Positions 1 to 5,464 of a stretch of 8,026 bases of DNA are shown one piece after another. Both the position numbers and the translations under genes were made by a program. The DNA is taken from contig JALOTI010000074.1 in NCBI GenBank assembly GCA_025457985.1, forward strand, positions 1 to 8,026, written 5' to 3'. Source of the stretch: Leptospira sp. Lineage in GTDB: Bacteria; Spirochaetota; Leptospiria; Leptospirales; Leptospiraceae. The notes beneath the pieces were generated by a model, which was given only the letters and a program-made list of their open reading frames with translations, was not told the DNA's origin and did not search any database. How positions within the stretch are numbered: the stretch's first letter is position 1; each line of letters starts with the position of its first letter.

Positions 1-942
1 GTTGTAGACAAACAAATCGAGACTAGTTTTTACTCAGTTGAGGACTTACCGACAGGAGATTATGAAGTTAGAACTGCCCCACTCAATAGTTTCAAAAAAC
101 CTGTGGTTTGGTCCAATTGGCGCGAACTAGAAATCATTATTTCAGAGCCTCCTAAAGTAAGCATTGATGAGAAAAAGCCAGCAATTCTTATCGAAAAAAA
201 GGATGATACATCATCCAATCAAAATGATTCAAAAACAAAACCTCAAATAATTGCCATCAAAGGCGATAATTTTCTGGATGTGACTGAAGTCGAAATCAAA
301 AAAGAATCTTATAAAATTCCGATATTAGAAAAAGATACGATCAGCAAACAACAGATAGATGTTAAAATCGAAACCAAGGGAGCAAAACCTGGCGACTATG
401 ATTTAACGGTCACAAACCCCTACCAAAAACCCAAGGTAGTTTCGAATTTTCTAAAAATAGAAAATACAACTTCAGACAAGTCGAATGCGAAAAAAGAAGA
501 TTCTACACAGGATCAAACCGCATCCAATGGGTCGAAGAAGGGTACAAACACGCCGACTAAAAAAGAATCTAATCTTCCAGATGGAAAATCTTTAAACGAC
601 TACTCCTATGAAGAAATGATGAAATTTTTAGAGTCGAATGTTGCAGAAAATTGTAAACAGACAAAAATTCCTGCCATTACATTGGGTGAGTGTAATAAAA
701 CTTTTGTTACAGTAAATGAATCAACCATCTTGAATCGGAATATTTTTGCATTTTACAAACTGATTGGCACTAACTCATCTGATCGAATGAGTGCTTATAA
801 ACACTTTAGTGAGAACTGCAAACCAGGTTTTAGACCTGCAAAAGAAAAAATGGACGAACTCTGGAAAAACAAAGATAATCTAGAACCAGAAGAGCGTTAT
901 TTTTTAGCAGAAAGTTTGCAAAAAATTACAAACTGTCCATAG
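1..942 (+). CDS. Exported-type protein with tandem IPT/TIG-like domains and four-Cys C-terminal domain (5' end missing)
   Basis: The reading frame is open from base 1, so the true start lies left of the window; 313 residues are visible. The GTG at 103 is internal to a domain and is not a credible start. Residues 1-46 look like the end of one Ig-like IPT/TIG domain (LPTGDYEV, then KKPVVWSNWRELEI). Residues 81-154 form a second, complete one (PQIIAIKGDNF, then KPGDYDLTVTNP, then KPKVVSNFLKIE). A lysine/serine/asparagine-rich low-complexity linker follows (about 155-200), then a C-terminal domain with cysteines at about 218, 231, 273 and 312. An even number of cysteines would suit two disulfides in an exported protein. 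IPT/TIG folds are common in surface or periplasmic proteins and usually bind proteins or sugars. No catalytic motif is seen and the specific function is unknown. It is probably cotranscribed with the next gene, 15 bases downstream of its stop at the most upstream possible start. Confidence 0.8.
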   Translation, partial: VVDKQIETSFYSVEDLPTGDYEVRTAPLNSFKKPVVWSNWRELEIIISEPPKVSIDEKKPAILIEKKDDTSSNQNDSKTKPQIIAIKGDNFLDVTEVEIKKESYKIPILEKDTISKQQIDVKIETKGAKPGDYDLTVTNPYQKPKVVSNFLKIENTTSDKSNAKKEDSTQDQTASNGSKKGTNTPTKKESNLPDGKSLNDYSYEEMMKFLESNVAENCKQTKIPAITLGECNKTFVTVNESTILNRNIFAFYKLIGTNSSDRMSAYKHFSENCKPGFRPAKEKMDELWKNKDNLEPEERYFLAESLQKITNCP

Positions 943-987
943 AATTATTTACTTCTTTTGCTTGTAAGTAGAGAATTGCCCAGTCAA

Positions 988-1593
988 ATGATTGGAATGA
1001 AGACTTCTGAACTGCTAATTTTTTCTATCATTGCCCTAGGTTCTATTGCCTTGGTTGCGGAGCCTTCAGTTTTGAATCAGAATGTTAAGGATGTGACCAA
1101 CCGACTCCAGGATTTGGCACTTTACCCCAATTTAGCAAAAAAAAGGCTCTATGGTGCCGTTGGAAAAGCAGGAGCCATTCGATTTGATTTAAAATCAGGA
1201 GAAAATTCTCCTCAATCACTCGGCATTGGAATCGCTACGGATGGAACGTTAAAGGAGTTTCTGCTTACCGTGTATTCTGGCAATGGCCAAGTTGAAAACC
1301 CGATCATACTACGGAAGGAAAAGGTTTCGGGTGAATCCCAATGGGTTTTTGAGTTATTGGCTCCCCCGGAAGAAGTAACTGTCGAGATTCAGAATTTATC
1401 TAGCACTCAGACAGTTGCCGTTGTTGAAATTGTTCATGGATACTATTTTGGCTATTCGGTCGACAAAGAGAATCAAACAAAACCGCAACAACAAAATCCA
1501 GTTCGTCAAAATTCGTTAGACTCGGAAAAACTATCACCAAACGATTTGCAAAATCGTGTGGAGTTTATCCGAGCTCCGATCACTAAAGATTAG
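988..1593 (+). CDS. Orphan exported protein with N-terminal signal peptide
   Basis: I do not recognise this protein. Read from the ATG at 988 it has 201 residues; from the ATG at 997 it has 198. The frame also extends to a TTG at 958, giving 211 residues. I prefer 988 or 997 because they place a classic Sec signal peptide at the N terminus: MKTSELL, then a hydrophobic core through SIIALGSIALVA, with likely cleavage just before EPSV. The TTG start would put about 13 polar residues ahead of it. A weak GAGAA lies 12 bases before 988. No lipobox cysteine is seen; in fact the protein appears to have no cysteine. The mature part looks beta-rich (GAIRFDL, LGIGIATDG, EFLLTVYSG, VTVEIQNL, VVEIVHGYYFGY) and ends in a Gln/Asn-rich tail. 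A periplasmic or surface location is inferred. The gene follows the IPT/TIG gene in a likely operon, and its 3' end overlaps the convergent DUF1574 gene by 11 bases. Confidence 0.72.
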   Translation: MIGMKTSELLIFSIIALGSIALVAEPSVLNQNVKDVTNRLQDLALYPNLAKKRLYGAVGKAGAIRFDLKSGENSPQSLGIGIATDGTLKEFLLTVYSGNGQVENPIILRKEKVSGESQWVFELLAPPEEVTVEIQNLSSTQTVAVVEIVHGYYFGYSVDKENQTKPQQQNPVRQNSLDSEKLSPNDLQNRVEFIRAPITKD

Positions 1594-2662
1594 TTAGATT
1601 ATTAAAAATATAGTCCGTGTAGGCATCGTAACAGGATGGTGACATGTGACCTGCATCACTGAATTCATTGCAAGTGTAGGTTTTGTCATCGTTCATATTC
1701 CAAATGGGGATCCTTTTTCTTTCGTGAAACTTGAGAATTGTGGGAAACCATTCTTCATATATGGTGCCTTCTTTGCCTTCAGCGACAGAAACTTTTTCAT
1801 TTCTAATATGCTCCATATAAGGAAGGGATAATCGAACCCAAATCACAGCCGAAGGAACACCCAATGACTGCGACAAATCTATAGAGCCTTCTAAAAATTC
1901 CAAAGTCGAATGGGAAAATCGAAATGGAACGAGATACGATTGGAAGTCTCCCGCAGCCGATTTTTTTAAGAGCTCTTGAGGAAGAACAGCTTCATGAGTC
2001 CCGGGAGTTAAAGCAGATCCTTTACCTTTCTCCAAGTCGGCATACAGATTATTTCTTAAACTGCGGTACGGATACAAGAAGGTTTCCTTGTTCTTAGCTC
2101 TTCCTAAAATTACTTCCAATTTAGGACGAAATTGATAAGCACGAAACATGCGCTTTGCGATCAGAGTTGAAATTTCGTCTGTAGTAAATTTGGAGAAATG
2201 TCTCAGCACAAAACTTACGTCCAGGCCATTTGTAAGAGTCTCATCAACCTTAAGAGAGGCAGCGGAGTTATACAATTCGACTGAATGTTCAAAAAGAATA
2301 AAATCAGGTTTTACGTTATCCTTTGCAAATTTCTCCATCCATTGAAGCGTATAATCAGATTTCCCACCTGGCACTGAAAAATTGAAAAGAATCCAACCAG
2401 GGTATTTTCGTTGGATATAATCATTGTTAAACAAAAGAGCTCTGGAATTCCCAAAATAAACTAAAACTTTGTCACGCTTCGGGTTTGCTAAATAGGATTT
2501 AAGGTCTTCATAAAGATCTTGTTTTTGTATATAATTGATATCAGAAAGAGACTTAGAAAAATAAGTGTGAACATTTTCTAAAAGAAGAAGTTTGTCTAAA
2601 CAAAATGCAATTAGAATCGTAAAAAAAGGAACAAGAAGAAACCTATGTTTGATCAAATCCAT
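1583..2662 (-). CDS. DUF1574-type SGNH-like membrane-anchored protein, partner of the MBOAT acyltransferase
   Basis: This 359-residue protein has one N-terminal membrane segment (about residues 7-28, FLLVPFFTILIAFCLDKLLLL) and a large domain expected on the outer face. The fold resembles AlgJ/AlgX-like SGNH proteins. GNSRA at 71-75 supplies the candidate nucleophile Ser73, FSVPGG at 95-100 fits the second glycine block, and SDAGHMSP near the end supplies Asp336 and His339 for the DxxH block. The usual GxND block is not evident; VKPDFILFEHSVE (117-129) lies where it would be expected. I match it to DUF1574, a family known mainly from Leptospira. SGNH partners of MBOAT proteins move acyl groups onto, or remove them from, exported polysaccharides; the substrate here is unknown. 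It starts with ATG behind a good GAGGAA ribosome site that overlaps the MBOAT stop codon, 12 bases upstream, so it is the last gene of the three-gene operon. Its 3' end overlaps the convergent orphan gene. Confidence 0.85.
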   Translation of the reverse strand: MDLIKHRFLLVPFFTILIAFCLDKLLLLENVHTYFSKSLSDINYIQKQDLYEDLKSYLANPKRDKVLVYFGNSRALLFNNDYIQRKYPGWILFNFSVPGGKSDYTLQWMEKFAKDNVKPDFILFEHSVELYNSAASLKVDETLTNGLDVSFVLRHFSKFTTDEISTLIAKRMFRAYQFRPKLEVILGRAKNKETFLYPYRSLRNNLYADLEKGKGSALTPGTHEAVLPQELLKKSAAGDFQSYLVPFRFSHSTLEFLEGSIDLSQSLGVPSAVIWVRLSLPYMEHIRNEKVSVAEGKEGTIYEEWFPTILKFHERKRIPIWNMNDDKTYTCNEFSDAGHMSPSCYDAYTDYIFNNLTNL

Positions 2663-2670
2663 TTTTTAAC

Positions 2671-2676
2671 TTCCTC
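2671..2676 (-). promoter_or_regulatory. Ribosome binding site of the DUF1574 gene
   Basis: The minus strand reads GAGGAA here, 8 bases before the ATG at 2662. It overlaps the TGA stop of the upstream MBOAT gene (2675-2677). It is the best Shine-Dalgarno match in the window. It fixes this start and suggests that translation of the two membrane proteins is coupled. Confidence 0.75.
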
Positions 2677-4156
2677 AAAATTTATAATAGATAAACTCGC
2701 CACCATCTTGCGACAGAGTAGCTAACAAAAAGATCGTTACAACACCTAAGGTCGGAACAAGGATTTGATCAAACTTTCTGAATCGTTCCCAATATTCAGG
2801 AAAGTACTGTAGATGGTGAAAAAATAGCAGTGCAGAGGAAGTGTATATCATCCTTTCCAGATTTTCGATATGTTTGTATTGGAAGGAAGAACCAGACCCA
2901 AAGAGAGCAGAAGCCCCGACCATCCATTTATTTTCCGTAGCCAAGACCAAACTTTCGAGTCCGCCTGAAAAATGAGTGAAGATCCCTTTAAATAGAATGA
3001 CCATAGAAGTTCCATCATTCGATCGAAACATCAAGCCAGAAATAGAAAAAAGCACGAATACAAAAACTGCTTTAGCAACGATTAGAATTTTATTTTTTTC
3101 TGGTGTGAGTTTCCATCCTAAACTCCCTTCCAAGTAACGTTCAACTGCAAGGATCAATCCCCAGTAAAATCCCCAACAAATAAAAGTATAATCTGCCCCA
3201 TGCCAAAAACCACCTAATGTCATAATGATTATTAGATTTAAGTATGTTCGCAATTCACCTTTTTTTGATCCGCCTAACGGGAAATAGATATAGTCTCTGA
3301 GCCAAAAAGAAAGTGTGATATGCCAACGTTTCCAAAGTTCTCGCCCAGAGGTAGAGAAAAAAGGAGCCTTAAAGTTTTCGGGGAGTTCAAAACCTAAAAA
3401 AAGTGCAATGGATCTAGCCATATCGGTAAGACCTGAAAAATCACAATAAACTTGAATTGAATAGCAGATACCAGCTATAAACAGCGAGAAAGAGTTGTAC
3501 TCTGCCGGTGCATTAAAAACGGGAGTAATCGTAAGAGACATTGGGTCTGCTACCAAAACCTTTTTAATAAGCCCAGAACAAAGCAGGTATCCTGCTCTAT
3601 ACATCTTTTCCTTGTTTGGTGAAAGATTTTCTAGATTCGGAAAAAAATCAGTCATACGCATGATAGGTCCTGCAATTAGAACAGGAAAAAATGCTATGAA
3701 AAGATAGTAATCTAAAACGCCAACAAGACGTTTGTTTGGTTCTCGATATGTATCAACTGCCGCAGCAATTACTTGGAAGGTGTAAAAGCTAACTGCCAAT
3801 GGTAGAGCTATATGTATCAGATTAGGAACATCTGCAAAAAAAGGATAATCAGTGATATCAAAAAGAACTCTACTGAAAAAATAAACGTACTTAAAAAACG
3901 CTAAATTCAATAGGTTTGCTGATACTGCAACCGTCGTCCAACGTTTGCTACCAGGATTAGATTGAATCTTTCGAAGGAGAAAATAATTGATTCCGATAAC
4001 AACAAGGAAATGAAATGTAAGTATAACGGAAAAATAAAGATAAAACGAAATGCCTGAGAAAAGTAGAAAAAATTTTCTGTAGGATTTGGGAAGTATCCAA
4101 TAAAAGAGATAAACAACGCTAAAAAAGATTAAAAATGGAATGGAATTAAAAAGCAT
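2675..4156 (-). CDS. AlgI-type MBOAT family membrane-bound O-acyltransferase
   Basis: This 493-residue multi-pass protein has roughly ten or more hydrophobic segments across its length, the usual size and layout of AlgI/PatA/DltB-like MBOAT proteins. Family motifs are clear. These are FPVLIAGPIMR (157-167), the YCDFSGLTDMA block (237-247), ELWKRWHITLS with His279 (273-283), the LRDYIYFPLGG block (286-296) and GGFWHGADY with the candidate catalytic His319 (315-323). MBOAT proteins of this type pass an acyl group, usually acetyl, across the inner membrane for O-acylation of an exported glycan or cell-wall polymer. The adjacent downstream SGNH-like gene is the expected periplasmic partner. Its ATG comes one base after the TAA of the NYN-domain gene (TAATATG) and has no strong ribosome site of its own, which points to translational coupling. 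The substrate cannot be told from sequence. I leave the symbol empty because alginate is not implied. Confidence 0.93.
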   Translation of the reverse strand: MLFNSIPFLIFFSVVYLFYWILPKSYRKFFLLFSGISFYLYFSVILTFHFLVVIGINYFLLRKIQSNPGSKRWTTVAVSANLLNLAFFKYVYFFSRVLFDITDYPFFADVPNLIHIALPLAVSFYTFQVIAAAVDTYREPNKRLVGVLDYYLFIAFFPVLIAGPIMRMTDFFPNLENLSPNKEKMYRAGYLLCSGLIKKVLVADPMSLTITPVFNAPAEYNSFSLFIAGICYSIQVYCDFSGLTDMARSIALFLGFELPENFKAPFFSTSGRELWKRWHITLSFWLRDYIYFPLGGSKKGELRTYLNLIIIMTLGGFWHGADYTFICWGFYWGLILAVERYLEGSLGWKLTPEKNKILIVAKAVFVFVLFSISGLMFRSNDGTSMVILFKGIFTHFSGGLESLVLATENKWMVGASALFGSGSSFQYKHIENLERMIYTSSALLFFHHLQYFPEYWERFRKFDQILVPTLGVVTIFLLATLSQDGGEFIYYKF

Positions 4157-4157
4157 A

Positions 4158-4697
4158 TTAACTTAAGAATTGTCTTTCCCAGTAATCTTTATCAGAAGTA
4201 GATGTCAATCCTTCTTTCATCTTCATAAAATCCGATTCATCATCCAACTCTTCTGCTTTTTTCCACTCTATGTAGAACTCTTCCGATGTTATTCTCTTTG
4301 CCCGAATCCTTCTAGCAAAGTTTATGATTTCCTTATCTGAAGTGATCACCAAACATTGAGCAGGAACAGGACATTGGCTTAGATAACCAATGATTAACTC
4401 ATCCGCTTTTTTCTCATGGCTGTAATGGATGGACAGTCCGTTCATTTCCTCCGAATAACAATCGGAAATCATATCCTTTTTTCCGTCAAAAAAGACAAGA
4501 ATTTCCTTGTTTTTCTGATTCTGGTAGAATTGGTTCAATTTTTGTAATAGCCCAGCTCTTGCCTCTTGGAGACGGTATTCACCCAAAAAGAATGCAAGTT
4601 CAGGAAACTTGTAGATCAGGTTCATCCCATCAACGAGGATTCTTTCGCGAGTGACCACACCCCTATTGAATCGACTTGCCAATTCAGATAAAACCAA
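4158..4697 (-). CDS. YacP/Rae1-like NYN-domain protein (putative RNA endonuclease)
   Basis: Up to 179 residues. The sequence follows the YacP-type NYN (PIN-like) pattern: ILVDGMNLIYKFPEL (20-34), EILVFFDG (65-72), HEKKADELI (94-102) and LVITSDKEI (116-124). Acidic residues Asp23, Asp71, Asp99 and Asp121 are candidates for the metal-binding site. Bacillus subtilis YacP (Rae1) is a ribosome-dependent mRNA endonuclease; the same activity here is inferred. The C-terminal tail after about residue 150 is charged. The start is unsure. The longest frame begins at a TTG (4697) with no ribosome site; TTG at 4682 and GTG at 4658 are alternatives. The GTG gives an N terminus of family-like length (VVTRERILVDG), but an AGGGG sits only one base before it. 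This gene is first in the operon with the MBOAT and DUF1574 genes and is divergent from the SDR gene. Why a nuclease heads an acylation operon is unclear. Confidence 0.82.
   Translation of the reverse strand: MVLSELASRFNRGVVTRERILVDGMNLIYKFPELAFFLGEYRLQEARAGLLQKLNQFYQNQKNKEILVFFDGKKDMISDCYSEEMNGLSIHYSHEKKADELIIGYLSQCPVPAQCLVITSDKEIINFARRIRAKRITSEEFYIEWKKAEELDDESDFMKMKEGLTSTSDKDYWERQFLS
4666..4694 (+). promoter_or_regulatory. Weak candidate promoter for the SDR/FAD-oxidase operon
   Basis: TTGAAT (4666-4671) and TAAAAC (4689-4694) are separated by 17 bases, and each matches the sigma-70 consensus at four of six positions. It is the only such pairing I found just upstream of the ATG at 4710. 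It would give a leader of only about 9 bases, almost overlapping the ribosome site. It also lies inside the longest reading of the NYN gene, although it would be clear of that gene if its GTG at 4658 is the real start. Chance matches are common in AT-rich DNA, so this is tentative. Confidence 0.22.
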
Positions 4698-4701
4698 AAA
4701 A

Positions 4702-4706
4702 AAGGA
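4702..4706 (+). promoter_or_regulatory. Probable ribosome binding site of the SDR gene
   Basis: AAGGA follows a run of eight A residues and lies three bases before the ATG at 4710. The spacing is shorter than usual, but no other site is present and the encoded N terminus ([15 protein letters not shown]) fits the SDR family exactly, so the start is well supported by the protein. Confidence 0.5.
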
Positions 4707-4709
4707 ATC

Positions 4710-5462
4710 ATGGCGAAAAAAATCATTATTGTTGGCGCATCAAGTGGGATCGGAAAGGCTATTGCGCAAATGGAACTAAAAAACGGATCATCGGTAGTTC
4801 TTTTGGCGAGGCGAGAAAAGGAATTAGAGTCTATTGCCAAGGCAACCAACAAAGGAAAAGACAAAAGAGTTCATGTTATAGCATTTGATGTTACGAAATT
4901 CAATATGGCAAAAAAAACCTTTGAAAAGGCAGTATCACTTCTTGGAGGCCTCGATGAAGTTTACTACGCTTCGGGAATTATGCCTGCCATCGAAAAGACA
5001 GAATACAATACTTCTAAAGATTTGGATATGATTGCAGTTAATCTCTCGGGAGCAATCGCATTTCTGAATCCAGCCGCAGAGTTTTTCTCCAAACAGAATT
5101 CTGGTAAAATTATTGGTATTTCTTCTATAGCAGGAGAAAGAGGGCGCAAGGGCAATCCAGTATATAACACGTCAAAGGCGGGTCTTAACACATATCTGGA
5201 AGCTCTTCGCAATCGTTTATCAGAATCCAATGTACAGGTAACTACAATCAAACCTGGTTTTGTAATCACTGAAATGACAAAGGGCTTAAATCTTCCGACA
5301 AAAGGTCTTCTGAAAGCAATTTCGGCAGAAGAAGCCGCAAAACAAATCGTATATGCTGTTGCCGAGAAAAAAGATGAGTGTTTTGTTCCTGGCATCTGGG
5401 CTCTCGTTGGATTGATAATTCGAAATATACCAAACTTTATCTTTAAAAAAATGAGTATATAA
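4710..5462 (+). CDS. DprE2-like short-chain dehydrogenase/reductase
   Basis: This 250-residue classical SDR has the cofactor loop GASSGIG at 9-15, Asn111, Ser139 in [14 protein letters not shown], and the catalytic Tyr152 and Lys156 (YNTSK). The segment from SSIAGE to NTSKAGLN and the C-terminal hydrophobic tail ([14 protein letters not shown]) resemble DprE2, which is about 254 residues in mycobacteria. DprE2 uses NAD(P)H to reduce the 2-keto intermediate left by DprE1, completing ribose-to-arabinose epimerisation on a polyprenyl phosphate. The next gene, two bases downstream, encodes a DprE1-like oxidase, which strongly supports this pairing over a generic SDR role. ATG start 12 bases from the start of the divergent NYN gene. 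Family membership is certain. The DprE2-like function is a strong inference, but the actual lipid-linked sugar is not known. A 173-residue open frame on the opposite strand (4964-5485) is a shadow. Confidence 0.9.
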   Translation: MAKKIIIVGASSGIGKAIAQMELKNGSSVVLLARREKELESIAKATNKGKDKRVHVIAFDVTKFNMAKKTFEKAVSLLGGLDEVYYASGIMPAIEKTEYNTSKDLDMIAVNLSGAIAFLNPAAEFFSKQNSGKIIGISSIAGERGRKGNPVYNTSKAGLNTYLEALRNRLSESNVQVTTIKPGFVITEMTKGLNLPTKGLLKAISAEEAAKQIVYAVAEKKDECFVPGIWALVGLIIRNIPNFIFKKMSI

Positions 5463-5464
5463 CT

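Noticed and set aside
958..987. TTG start extending the orphan exported protein by 10 to 13 residues
   Set aside because: It would place polar residues ahead of a well-formed signal peptide and has no ribosome site, so the ATG at 988 or 997 is preferred.
1185..1211. Two adjacent small inverted repeats (TGATTT/AAATCA and GGAGAA/TTCTCC)
   Set aside because: They are inside a coding region with 6-base arms and tiny spacers, which is ordinary in AT-rich sequence, and there are no further copies to suggest a site.
1646..2345. Short plus-strand open frames inside the DUF1574 gene
   Set aside because: They lie opposite a confident coding sequence, have no ribosome sites that stand out and no domain-like content.
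3495..4116. Open frames of about 70 residues on both strands inside the MBOAT gene
   Set aside because: They are alternate frames of a strongly conserved membrane protein; the minus-strand one is hydrophobic only because it is frame-shifted from a T-rich membrane-coding region.
4622..4888. Two 70 to 80 residue frames over the NYN/SDR divergent junction
   Set aside because: Both overlap the start regions of two well-supported genes in other frames and show no family features.
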